A DNA stretch of 64,000 nucleotides from Permianibacter fluminis (GTDB lineage Bacteria; Pseudomonadota; Gammaproteobacteria; Enterobacterales; Permianibacteraceae), in contig NZ_JABMEG010000002.1 of assembly GCF_013179735.1 (NCBI RefSeq), forward strand, positions 558,001 through 622,000. Direction: 5' to 3'. How positions within the stretch are numbered: the first letter of the stretch is position 1; the number at the start of each line of letters is the position of its first letter. Both the position numbers and the translations under genes were made by a program. The notes under the pieces are model-generated. The model was not told the DNA's origin, searched no databases, and saw nothing but the letters and a program-made list of their open reading frames with translations. This document shows positions 54,401-59,775 of the stretch, piece after piece.

Positions 54401-55254
54401 GTGTCACCATCTACATCGGTCGCGGCAATCGCGCCGGCAACAGCAGTGTCTTCTGGGGTCGGAACCGTCTGATCCGCTGCGACTGGAATATCGTTGATCG
54501 AATTGACGGTGACGTTGATCGTGATTGCTGTCTCACCGCCGCGGCCATCACTGACGTTGACCACAAAGCTGTCACTACCGTGGTAGTTGGCATTCGGAAC
54601 ATAGGTGTAGATGCCGTTGATACTGACCACGACCACGCCATGCGCTGGCGGTGTTGCCAACACATACTCGACCTGATCTCCATTCGGGTCGGCCGCAATA
54701 ATCTGGCCAGAGAACGGAGTATCTTCGTCGGTGCTGATGTCTTGTTGCGGTACTACAGGCGCCTGGTTTTCATCGTCAGCACCAGCCGCAAACGGAATTT
54801 CACGGTCAGGCGCCGCATTGATGGTGTTATCCAGTTCTGCTGGCGGCAATTGTTCCGAGATTCGCAGCAGGCGGACAAAATCATGACCACCGCCGCTGGA
54901 GCCACCGGCCGCGGTCGCTTCGAGCAGCAAGGTCGGGTCGGCGCCGGCCTGGATTTTTTGCAGAATGGTGTCGAGTTCCGAGCCGCTGGCCAGTTTGGCT
55001 TCATCTCCGCTCGCCGGTTCCTGATGATTGGCCGGTGAGCGCATGTCGGTGCTGACCAGTACCTGCTCGCCGGGTGGAATGGTGAACGGCGATTCGTTGC
55101 CCATCGCCAGCTCGATGTAGCCGTCTTTGCCGGTCGAGATGAACTCGTTGGCATACACCGGTTCGCCCAGTTTCAGTTGGCGACTGCTGCCATCGCTGCG
55201 CTTGGCAAACACTTCACCACGCAGAATTTTGACGTATGCGACGATCTCGGCCAT
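42436..55254 (-). CDS. Giant type I secreted RTX adhesin (LapA/BapA-like) with retention module
   Basis: A 4272-residue cell-surface adhesin, expected to promote attachment and biofilm formation. The N-terminal about 120 residues resemble the LapA retention module: YVKILRGEVFAKRSDGSSRQ, then IPPGEQVLVSTD, and LLEATAAGGSS with TAAG (114-117), the type of site cut by the protease LapG between the two alanines. Then come 11 tandem cadherin-like units of about 91 residues (VNDxPVAADQTISTDEDT...SFVVTVSDG), a VCBS pair, seven more units, cadherin_5 and two unusual domains (SSQLPDTTARIITFTINDGD and IGSYDTTAYANGQLVITFNN), further VCBS and cadherin modules, a beta-rich domain (SGAYNFAATQTGTYQFSWLV), and RTX nonapeptides (GGNGNDSLYGQAGNDILRG). 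The C-terminal T1SS-143-like secretion region follows. Long antisense frames exist over the repeats but are shadows. It lies downstream of its transporter genes. Confidence 0.95.
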   Translation of the reverse strand: MAEIVAYVKILRGEVFAKRSDGSSRQLKLGEPVYANEFISTGKDGYIELAMGNESPFTIPPGEQVLVSTDMRSPANHQEPASGDEAKLASGSELDTILQKIQAGADPTLLLEATAAGGSSGGGHDFVRLLRISEQLPPAELDNTINAAPDREIPFAAGADDENQAPVVPQQDISTDEDTPFSGQIIAADPNGDQVEYVLATPPAHGVVVVSINGIYTYVPNANYHGSDSFVVNVSDGRGGETAITINVTVNSINDIPVAADQTVPTPEDTAVAGAIAATDVDGDTLTYTLSTAAAHGTVTLNADGSYSYQPNANFNGSDSFVVTVSDGHGGTKDVTVTVNVGAVNDAPVAADQTISTDEDTTVTGAIVATDAEGDALTYTLSSAAANGTVTLNADGSYSYQPNANFNGSDSFVVTVSDGHGGTKDVTVTVNVGSVNDSPIAADQTISTDEDTTVTGAIIATDADGDALTYSLSTAAANGTVTLNADGSYSYQPNADFNGSDSFIVTVSDGHGGTKDVTVTVNVGSVNDAPVAADQTIATDEDTTVTGTIVATDADGDALTYSLSTSAANGTVTLNADGSYSYQPNADFNGSDSFVVTVSDGNGGSKDVTVTVNVTAVNDVPIAADQTISTNEDTTVTGAIIATDVDGDALTYSLSTAAANGTVTLNADGSYSYQPNADFNGSDSFVVTVSDGNGGTKDVTVTVNVGAVNDVPVAADQTILTDEDTTVTGAIVATDAEGDALTYTLSSAAANGTVTLNADGSYSYQPNANFNGSDSFVVTVSDGHGGTKDVTVTVNVGSVNDSPIAADQTISTDEDTTVTGAIIATDADGDALTYSLSTAAANGTVTLNADGSYSYQPNADFNGSDSFIVTVSDGHGGTKDVTVTVNVGSVNDAPVAADQTIATDEDTTVTGAIIATDADGDALTYSLNTAAANGTVTLNADGSYSYQPNANFNGSDSFVVTVSDGNGGSKDVTVTVNVTAVNDVPVAADQTISTDEDTTVTGAIVATDVDGDTLTYSLSTAAANGTVTLNADGSYSYQPNADFNGSDSFVVTVSDDNGGSKDVTVTVNVAAINDAPVGNDLSVSTDEDTVLTGTLTGSDADNDTLSYSLATSANHGTVVVNADGSYSFTPNADFNGSDSFTVTVSDGHGGTDTLTVNVTVNPVADAAQIGGIDSGTLVEDDSVSVASGTLTISDADGSSEEAFNPQTISNAFGTFTLAADGNWSFTLDNSGAAVQGLAQGENSVQTFTVTSVDGTSHAVTITVTGSNDAAVIGGSSSGVVTEDSQLTATGSLSISDIDGSNEESFTAGTYTGSFGSLVLDASGNWTYSLTANSTLAVQALDDSESITDSITVTSADGTSQVISISINGSNDAPTVTPVTLADLAEDGSLTISAADLLAGASDVDGDALSITAVSLASGSGTLVDNGNGTWTFTPAANFNGSVSFSYTVSDGTASVNGTASLTVTAENDAPIAADQTISTDEDTAVTGAIIATDADGDALTYSLGTAAANGTVTLNADGSYSYQPNADFNGSDSFVVTVSDGNGGTKDVTVTVNVGAVNDAPTAADQTISTDEDTTVIGAIVATDADGDALTYSLSTAAANGTVTLNVDGSYSYQPNADFNGSDSFVVTVSDGNGGTKDVTVTVNVGAVNDAPVAADQTISTDEDTTVTGAIVATDADGDALTYSLSTAATNGSVTLNADGSYSYQPNADFNGSDSFVVTVNDGNGGSKDVTVTVNVGAVNDAPVAADQTIATDEDTTVTGAIVATDVDGDTLTYSLGTAAANGTVTLNADGSYSYQPNTDFNGNDSFVVTVSDGNGGSKDVTVTVNVGAVNDVPVAADQTISTDEDTTVTGAIVASDAEGDALTYSLSTAAANGTVTLNADGSYSYQPNTDFNGNDSFVVTVSDGNGGTKDVTVTVNVAAINDAPVAADVNVSTDEDSTLTGSLAASDVDNDTLSYALATGAAHGTVVVNADGTYAFTPNANFNGNDSFTVTVSDGHGGTDTFTVNVTVNPVNDAPVGVDTSITTNEDTVVTGTLLATDVENDALSFALATGPAHGSVTVNADGTYAFTPNANFNGSDSFTVTVNDGHGGSDVITVNVAVTPVNDAPTATAVNLGAVLEDSGAFTITAANLLAGANDVDGDPLTITSLTLAGGVVGGTLVNNGNGTWTFTPAANFNGNVSFNYTVSDGSASASSTAALTVTSVNDAPGFTGLATSVTYTESSAATITRTIIDSNVVITDGDSPNFAGGSLTVNITNAVANQDLLGISNQGTGVGQISVSGSNVLYNFGSGAVIIGTFIGGTAGAPLVVSFNSAATAAAVDALVQRINYGNSSQLPDTTARIITFTINDGDGTANGGSDSTTRTVTVNVVSTNDVPAFAGLSGTRTHVEGGAAVVLDNNATISDRELAINNNYGGSTLTLSRNGGANASDVFSGTGTLTLSSGNVVLAGVTIGSYDTTAYANGQLVITFNNGVTNAQVNGVLQRLAYSNSSDNPPASVGIGFVFSDGNAGAQGAGGARTTTGTITVNITGVNDAPVGVDQTVSTDEDTSVSGNLGATDPENNPLTFTLATGPGHGSVVVNADGSYTYTPSSNYFGNDSFIVTVSDGRGGTDTITVNVTVNPVTEPALIGGTDSGALAEDVGLATASGTLTISDADGSTEEAFNPQTISNAFGTFTLDSNGHWSFALDNSSPAVQGLAAGENSLQTFTVTSIDGTSHVVTVTISGSNDAAVITGGGSVVVTEDAQLTATGMLLINDADNAQSAFIAGTSNGSFGSLTLDANGNWTYTLTANSTLAVQALDDSESITDSVTVSSVDGTTHVITITINGTNDAPDISPVTLASIAEDGSLIISATELLAGASDVDGDALSITSLTLATGSGTLIDNGNGSWTFTPAADFNGDVAFSYSVSDGTATSSSTASLTVSAQSDAPVASSVTLSDINEDGSLIITAADLLAGASDVDGDSLSVTALTLATGNGTLIDNGNGTWTFTPAANFNGTVSLDYTVSDGANSASSTASLNVAAVNDAPLATPVTLSDVAEDGSLIISAADLLAGASDVDGNPLSITALSLASGSGTLIDNGNGTWTFTPSADFNGSVSFNYTVSDGSASSNSTASLTVTASADAAQIAGVDTGAVAEDSGSHVASGTLTISDADGSSEEAFNPQTISNAFGTFTLATDGNWSFTLDNAGSAVQGLAQGENSVQTFTVNSVDGTSHAVTITVTGSNDAAVIGGSSSGVVTEDSQLTATGSLSISDIDGSNEESFTAGTYTGSFGSLVLDASGNWTYSLTANSTLAVQALDDSESITDSITITSADGTSQVISISINGSNDAPTVTPVTLADLAEDGSITISAADLLAGASDVDGDALSITAVSLASGSGTLVDNGNGSWTFTPAANFNGSVSFSYTVSDGSAASSSTASLNVTAVNDAPIATPVTLAAMAEDGSRLITAAELLAGSSDVDFDSLSITALSLASGSGTLVDNGNGTWTFTPAANFNGSVSFNYTVSDGSASSSSTASLSVTPVNDAPVASNDSASVNEDGSITVNVLANDSDIDGGALSVTHAVAGNGIVVINADSSITYLPNSNYNGSDTITYVISDGNGGTSTATVTVNVTPVNDAPVATPVTLTAVAEDGSRLITAAELLSGASDVDGTPLSITALSLASGSGTLINNGNGTWTFTPSANFNGNVSFNYTVSDGSLTSSSTASLNVTAVNDAPTANNQTLNTAEDTTVASAIVASDVDGDALSYSLTGNAAHGTVTLNSNGSYSYQPATNFSGTDSFIVTVSDGHGGSKDVTVNVNISSVVDTPTLTVPASVFSLVPGTGQISTTGAQTQAQLETSLGLSAGTLDGFNPAGSDPGTVDVFDGQLTNYVYNLNSGNNVSFSWNFTNGENTQSEINSGYNDLVVLIVTAPDGTRQSILISSSEQAGAGLNTSGAYNFAATQTGTYQFSWLVLNGVDGNKDSTLNITDVNFVSGGNNYAQAVPITLYAALGDTDGSESMQVTVSGVPTNALFSAGTNLGSGVWSFTAAQLAGLYLLPADNFTGNINLHVTATATDIATGTTSSVAQDIVVTVASTSNNILGTSGADSITAPGNNSDLINSFTGDDTINAGNGNDLVYGGDGVDTINGGNGNDSLYGQAGNDILRGDAGDDRLVGGTGSDSLTGGTGADVFVWQLGDQGTGAAPVDTVTDFSSAQGDVLDLSSLLQGETQGTLSQYLHFSTDGAGNTRIEVWTDGNHSHSANQIIDLTGVDLTANGTLSDTDIINQMLLQGRLRVDGGP
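42756..42975 (-). repeat. RTX calcium-binding nonapeptide block of the adhesin
   Basis: This segment encodes about six GGxGxDxLx-type repeats (GNGNDLVYGGDGVDTINGG, NGNDSLYGQAGNDILRGD, GDDRLVGGTGSDSLTGG). It precedes the C-terminal secretion region. RTX repeats bind calcium outside the cell and drive folding after type I secretion. Confidence 0.9.
45040..45840 (-). repeat. VCBS/cadherin module copy B (near-identical to 50917-51700)
   Basis: About 800 bases encoding the VCBS pair and the next cadherin-like module. They match the block at 50917-51700 with only scattered substitutions, over most of their length; for example both contain GGCGAGCGACACGGCCGTGA. Confidence 0.8.
50917..51700 (-). repeat. 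VCBS/cadherin module copy A (near-identical to 45040-45840)
   Basis: The partner of the block at 45040-45840. The two differ at few positions, for instance AGCAAGTCCG against AGCAGATCGG in the same reading context. Confidence 0.8.
52522..53091 (-). repeat. 570-bp perfect direct repeat inside the adhesin, copy 1
   Basis: Two full cadherin-like units plus flanks. Comparing with 53614-54183 (offset 1092) I find no mismatch from GCCGGTGACG at 52522 to TCTTCATC at 53091. The offset equals four units of 273 bases. Confidence 0.9.
53614..54183 (-). repeat. 570-bp perfect direct repeat inside the adhesin, copy 2
   Basis: Partner of 52522-53091; identical throughout. The flanks diverge at once (T at 53613 against C at 52521; A at 54184 against G at 53092). 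Confidence 0.9.
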
Positions 55255-55318
55255 GACTACTCCAGTAACCGCTTGGCGGTGAACAACCCGAGCCTGGCTT
55301 GGCCATGTCTCGGTTTGC

Positions 55319-55348
55319 GAAAAAAAGACCCGCTGTCGACTGACAGCC
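55319..55348 (-). terminator. Possible terminator or attenuator between regulator and adhesin genes
   Basis: On the minus strand: GCTGTC-AGTC-GACAGC, then GGGTC and seven T. A weak six-bp stem with a clean T run, 65 bases upstream of the adhesin start. Confidence 0.4.
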
Positions 55349-55526
55349 TATTGGGGGTATTGCTCGCGAGGGTAAGGCAGTCAAGAGGGTGACTGCATCG
55401 TACTGAGGTACAGGTAGGGAGCTGCTTTTGCGGTCGTTGATGCGATGGTTGTGCTGGGGCGGGTGATAACGGAGAAACGCCGAGAAGGGCGGGCCGTTCG
55501 GGACAGACGGTCGAAGGGCGCCGGTG

Positions 55527-56129
55527 CTATTGCCGCAAGCGCGCGACCAGCTGCAGCCGATCGCGGACGCCGAGTTTTTCGAAAATGGTGGTCAGGTGGG
55601 CCTTGACCGTGCGCACCGTGATGGCCAGGCGCTCGGCAATTTCCTTGTTGGCGAGGCCTTCGACCACCAGTTTGGCGACGCTCTGTTCGCGCTCGGTAAG
55701 TTCCGCCATGGCCTCGGTGTTGACCGTCGGCAATTGCTTCTGCACGGCACTGAGCAGACGCAGCATCAAATCGCGCCCAACCCAGAGCTCGCCGGCCGCC
55801 AGCACGGCGATGATTTGCCGCAACTGCTCCGGATGACAATACAGATGGCAGTAACCGACGCAACCGGCTTGCAGGGCATTCAGACCCGATTCGTCGGTTG
55901 GTGCCGGATCGGCCCACAGCACCCGATGCCTGCGCAGGATGGGTTGCCAGTCCGGATCGGTGCTGAGTTTTTTCAGCAGCGTGACATTGGCTTCGATGAT
56001 CAGGATCGACGGCGGCGCCTGCATCACGGCGGCGCGGCCACCCCCGTCAACAAAACGATGTTCGCTGAGCGCCGTCTGCCAGCGATCTTTCAGCGTTATG
56101 TTACCGAGCCAGCACAGAACCGTTGCCAT
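55527..56129 (-). CDS. LuxR-type regulator with degenerate receiver domain
   Basis: A 200-residue transcription regulator. The C-terminal LuxR helix-turn-helix is clear (about 139-200): AELTEREQSVAKLVVEGLAN, KEIAERLAITVRTVKAHLTT, IFEKLGVRDRLQLVARLRQ. The N-terminal part has the outline of a response regulator receiver (PPSILIIEANVTLLKKL, HRVLWADPAPTDESGL, AGCVGYCHLYCHPEQLRQII) but lacks the acidic pair and an obvious phospho-acceptor Asp at the end of strand 3, so it is probably not controlled by phosphorylation. It overlaps the HlyD gene by one base (TGATG) and precedes the adhesin gene by 272 bases, so it likely regulates adhesin expression. Similar orphan regulators occur in adhesin secretion loci, but I cannot name this one. 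Confidence 0.85.
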   Translation of the reverse strand: MATVLCWLGNITLKDRWQTALSEHRFVDGGGRAAVMQAPPSILIIEANVTLLKKLSTDPDWQPILRRHRVLWADPAPTDESGLNALQAGCVGYCHLYCHPEQLRQIIAVLAAGELWVGRDLMLRLLSAVQKQLPTVNTEAMAELTEREQSVAKLVVEGLANKEIAERLAITVRTVKAHLTTIFEKLGVRDRLQLVARLRQ

Positions 56130-57526
56130 CAGGCTTCACCCATCGCCCGCTGCGTCGCGCGCAGTACCGGTTTGAGCAGGTAAGACAACACGGTGCGTTT
56201 GCCGGTCAGCAGATCCACTTCGGCAACCATGCCGGGAATGATCGGTAACCGCGCGCTACCGAGCCAGGCGGTTTTGGTGCGGACTTTGACGATATAGAAA
56301 GCGTTGCCCTTGTCGTCGGTCACGGTATCGGCGCTGATCTGTTCAACGGTGGCATCCAGGCCGCCATAAATCGCGAAATCGTAAGCGGTGAATTTGACCA
56401 GCGCTTGCTGACCCGAGCGAATGAACGCGATGTCCTTCGGCAGGATGCGCACTTCCAGCAGCAAGCTGTCTTCCAGCGGCACAATTTCGATGATGCTTTG
56501 CGCCGGTTGCACCACGCCGCCAAGGGTATTGACGTGCATCTGTTTGACGGTGCCACGCACCGGCGAGCGAATTTCGGTGTGCTTGACCCGGTCAGCCAGG
56601 GCGCCGCTGCTTTCGGTCATGCCTTTGAGTTTGGCTTGTACATCGGACAATTCGGCGCCCATCTCATTGCGGAAATTCAAGCTGACTTCATCGAGTTTGC
56701 CTTTGGCTTCGCCGACTGCCGCTTCCAGGCGCGGGATCTGGGCTTCGCTGGCCGCTTTTTCGCCGCGTAGCCGCGACACCTCCCGTTCCAGTCGCAACAA
56801 CTCGACCGGCGACACCGCGCCGGTACTGACCAGCGGCTTGGTGACTTTCAATTCCTGTTCGGCCAGATCAAGCCCTTCGCTGGCTTGCTTGTTGCGGGCA
56901 CGGACTTCGGTCAGCTCCTGCTCGCGCTGCTTCTGCTGGTCCAGCGCAATGCCGAGGTTGTTGCGCAGGCCGGCCAGGCTCGATTCGTACAACGAGCGCT
57001 CCTGGGCAATCAACGCCGCATCGGCTTGCTGCAAACCCGGTGGCGGCGTAAACGGCTTGTTGTTGACCAGCGCTTCCAGTCGCGCGGCTTTCGCTTGCAA
57101 GGCCTCGACCTGCACCGTGGTTTCGCGCAGCGTGGAGTTAAACCGGGTCGGATCGATACGAAGCAGCAACTGGTTCTTGTCGACGATGGCGCCTTCGCGC
57201 ACCAGAATTTCTTCCACCACGCCGCCGTCGTAACTTTGCAGGATCTGGATCTGTGAGGAGGGAATCACCTTGCCTTCGCCACGCGCGACTTCGTCGATGC
57301 GGGCCATGCTGGCCCAGAGCAGCAGAATCAGCGCCAGAATGACGCAGCTCCAGATCACCGCGCGCAGACCGCGCTCGTCCTGGGCGAGAATCTCGGCGTC
57401 GGCGTCTTCGAGAAAATCCATGTCGCCAGCAAGCTCACGATGCTCGCGCCATTCGCGGATGTTTTCCAGCTGGAACGCCAGCCAGCCGCGCAGCTGCCGC
57501 CACAATTGCACCGGCGAGAGCGTCAT
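56129..57526 (-). CDS. Type I secretion membrane fusion protein (HlyD/LapC-like)
   Basis: A 465-residue inner-membrane adaptor that links the ABC transporter to the outer membrane channel. A cytoplasmic N-terminus of about 57 residues with acidic LEDADAEILAQDERG leads to a membrane segment (AVIWSCVILALILLLWASM, about 56-74). Then come a lipoyl/barrel half (IDEVARGEGKVIPSSQIQIL), a long coiled coil (about 120-300) and the second barrel half ending in LRATQRAMGEA. The HlyD-type consensus EIRSPVRGTVKQMHVNTLGG is present. The start ATG overlaps the stop of the ABC transporter by four bases (ATGA), and its own stop overlaps the regulator start, so translation is coupled. Confidence 0.94.
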   Translation of the reverse strand: MTLSPVQLWRQLRGWLAFQLENIREWREHRELAGDMDFLEDADAEILAQDERGLRAVIWSCVILALILLLWASMARIDEVARGEGKVIPSSQIQILQSYDGGVVEEILVREGAIVDKNQLLLRIDPTRFNSTLRETTVQVEALQAKAARLEALVNNKPFTPPPGLQQADAALIAQERSLYESSLAGLRNNLGIALDQQKQREQELTEVRARNKQASEGLDLAEQELKVTKPLVSTGAVSPVELLRLEREVSRLRGEKAASEAQIPRLEAAVGEAKGKLDEVSLNFRNEMGAELSDVQAKLKGMTESSGALADRVKHTEIRSPVRGTVKQMHVNTLGGVVQPAQSIIEIVPLEDSLLLEVRILPKDIAFIRSGQQALVKFTAYDFAIYGGLDATVEQISADTVTDDKGNAFYIVKVRTKTAWLGSARLPIIPGMVAEVDLLTGKRTVLSYLLKPVLRATQRAMGEA

Positions 57527-59694
57527 GATGTGGCTCCCTTGATGCGGCCTTCTTTCAGCGCTTGCAGCACCTCGTCTTTCTTGCCATCGGCGATCAATTT
57601 GCCGTTGTCGAGCACCAGCAGGCGATCAACAAAATCGAGCAAGGCGGTGCGGTGGGTGATGACCAGCACGGTGTGGCCGCTGATTACCGGTTCCAGCTGC
57701 CGCTTCAGCCGTTCTTCGCTGATGAAATCCATATGGCTGGTTGGCTCGTCGAGCAACAGCAGCGGCGGCGTCAGCAGCAAAGCCCGGGCAATGGCGACCG
57801 ATTGGCGCTGACCGGCAGACAAACCTTCACCGCGCTCGCCGACCTGCATGGCAAAGCCGGACGGATGACGGTTGGCGAAATCGGCAACGCCGGCGCGGAA
57901 CGCAGCGCTCAAAACCTGCGCGTCGCTGGCATGTGGCGCGCCGAGCGTAATGTTGTCGCGCAAGCTGCCGAACACCAGCCCCGGATCCTGCGGCACATAG
58001 CCGATGGCGCGGCGCAGCTCGACCGGATCGAGCTGGCGAATGTCGATGCCGTCGATCAGGATCGAACCTGTGGTCGGTTGATATAACCCGGCAATCAGGC
58101 GCTGCAGCGACGACTTGCCAGAACCGATACGGCCGATGATGCCGACCCGCTCGCCGGGCAAGATGCGGAAACTCAGCTCACTGAGGGCATCCTGTTCGGT
58201 GCCGGGATAACGCAAGCTGACATGGCGAAATTCGATACCGCCTTCAAACCGCTCGCGGCTGATGAATTGACTGTCCGCCGGCCGCTCAACAGGCGTTTCC
58301 ATCATCGTGTTTAGTGATTGCAGTGAGGTTCGGGTTTGTTGCAACTGGGTCAGCAAAGCAGCAACCTGACCCATCGGCGCCAGACAGCGCGCTGACAGCA
58401 TCATTGATGCGATTAATCCGCCTTGAGTCATCTCGCCTTCGGCGAGCAGATACACGCCGAGGATCAGCACGGCAACCGAGGTCAGTTGCTGCCAGCTCAT
58501 CGTGAACGCGACCGTGCGCTGACTCAGGCTGCGAATGCGGCCATTGATGTGGCTCAGAAAACGGGTGGCGGTTTCCCAGCGGGCCTGGATCTGGCCGGCG
58601 GCGTTGAACGCGCGCAGCGTTTCCAGATTGCTCAGCGCTTCCACCAGCGTGGCGCTGCGCTGGGCGCCGGCGCGATGGGTTTGTTCGGCGAGCTCGGCCA
58701 GGCGCTGATGACTCCACCAGGCATGCAGCGTGATCACCAGAATGCCAATCAGCGGCGGGATCACCAGCGGCCAGCTAATCACCGCCAGCACCACCAGAAA
58801 AATGATGCCGAACGGTACGTCAATAAACGTTGTCACCGACGCCGTGGCGATAAAGTCGCGCACTGCTTCAAAGGCGCGGACGTTGTTGGCAAACGAACCG
58901 ACCGACGCCGGCCGGTGCTCCAGCCGCATGCCGAGGATCTGCTCCATCATCCGCGCCGACAATTTGTTGTCGATGCGTTTGTTGGCCAGCTCCAGTACCC
59001 AGGTGCGCAAATTGCGCAGCAGATAATCGAACGACAGCACCAGCAGCGCGCCCAGTGCCAGCACCCAGAGCGTGGCAAAGGCGTGATTGGGCACGACCCG
59101 GTCGTAAACGTTCATCGTGAACAGCGGCATGGTCAAGGCCAGCAAATTCAGCACGAACGCGAGCAGGAAAATGTCGCGATACAGATGACGCGCGGAAAAA
59201 ATGGCGGACCAGAACCAGTGCTCGCTTTTTGCCTGCGACTGCTCGCTGGTGCGCCGATCAAACAGGAATTTGGGCCGGACATAAATGGCGACGCCGGCGT
59301 AGCGCTCGGCCAGTTCGCCGTCGGTCAGGGTCAGCACATCATTGCTTTGTTCCGGAAAGACGACCTCGGCCAAACCGTCGCGGTTCCAGCCCATCAGCAC
59401 GCAGGCTTGATTGTCTTTCAGCAGCAGCAGACAGGGCAGCAGGGCGCCCGGAATATGCGAGAACGGTCGCCGGGCGAGCCGGGCGTGCAGACCGGCGCGA
59501 CGGGCTGCGCGGGTGACCAGTGATGGCATCAGCCGTCCGCCTTGCAACGGCAATCCGGCGGTCAGCGTCAGCGCCGAGCGGGCGCGGCCGTGATGACGAC
59601 ACAGATAGAGCAAACCCGACAGCAAGGGATCGCTGCCCGGTTCGAGTGCCCAGCTGGCAGGGGTTTCGTGACTGCTGTCGACACGGTCGGTCAT
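57523..59694 (-). CDS. Type I secretion ABC transporter (LapB/RtxB-like)
   Basis: A 723-residue fused permease-ATPase that powers export of the adhesin. An N-terminal C39-like domain (about 1-130) lacks the catalytic cysteine, the form used by RTX adhesin exporters for substrate recognition. The membrane domain (about 150-430) has LYRDIFLLAFVLNLLALTMP and FTMNVYDRVVPNHAF. The ATPase domain has Walker A GRIGSGKSSLQR, the signature GLSAGQRQSVAIARAL (LSAGQ instead of LSGGQ) and Walker B LLLLDEPTSHMD. The start could be TTG 59712 or ATG 59694; I use the ATG because nothing upstream is conserved. It lies 63-81 bases downstream of the TolC-like gene and overlaps the HlyD gene. Confidence 0.93.
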   Translation of the reverse strand: MTDRVDSSHETPASWALEPGSDPLLSGLLYLCRHHGRARSALTLTAGLPLQGGRLMPSLVTRAARRAGLHARLARRPFSHIPGALLPCLLLLKDNQACVLMGWNRDGLAEVVFPEQSNDVLTLTDGELAERYAGVAIYVRPKFLFDRRTSEQSQAKSEHWFWSAIFSARHLYRDIFLLAFVLNLLALTMPLFTMNVYDRVVPNHAFATLWVLALGALLVLSFDYLLRNLRTWVLELANKRIDNKLSARMMEQILGMRLEHRPASVGSFANNVRAFEAVRDFIATASVTTFIDVPFGIIFLVVLAVISWPLVIPPLIGILVITLHAWWSHQRLAELAEQTHRAGAQRSATLVEALSNLETLRAFNAAGQIQARWETATRFLSHINGRIRSLSQRTVAFTMSWQQLTSVAVLILGVYLLAEGEMTQGGLIASMMLSARCLAPMGQVAALLTQLQQTRTSLQSLNTMMETPVERPADSQFISRERFEGGIEFRHVSLRYPGTEQDALSELSFRILPGERVGIIGRIGSGKSSLQRLIAGLYQPTTGSILIDGIDIRQLDPVELRRAIGYVPQDPGLVFGSLRDNITLGAPHASDAQVLSAAFRAGVADFANRHPSGFAMQVGERGEGLSAGQRQSVAIARALLLTPPLLLLDEPTSHMDFISEERLKRQLEPVISGHTVLVITHRTALLDFVDRLLVLDNGKLIADGKKDEVLQALKEGRIKGATS

Positions 59695-59775
59695 GCACAG
59701 ACTCGGCGGCAAGGAACCACAGCAACATACCGGTATGGCGGTTGCCCTGTCATCCCTTTATGCCGCGTGATTGAC

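Noticed and set aside
48000-55000. Regular repeat spacing that could suggest a CRISPR array
   Set aside because: Units are about 273 bases and coding, without conserved short repeats and unique spacers.
52285-55038. A 917-codon open frame on the plus strand over the adhesin repeats
   Set aside because: It is antisense to the adhesin. The repeated GGxxDGxxD-like translation (VDGDGNVFRSAMTVRYRHDK) is the mirror of the adhesin repeats and has no start signal or family.
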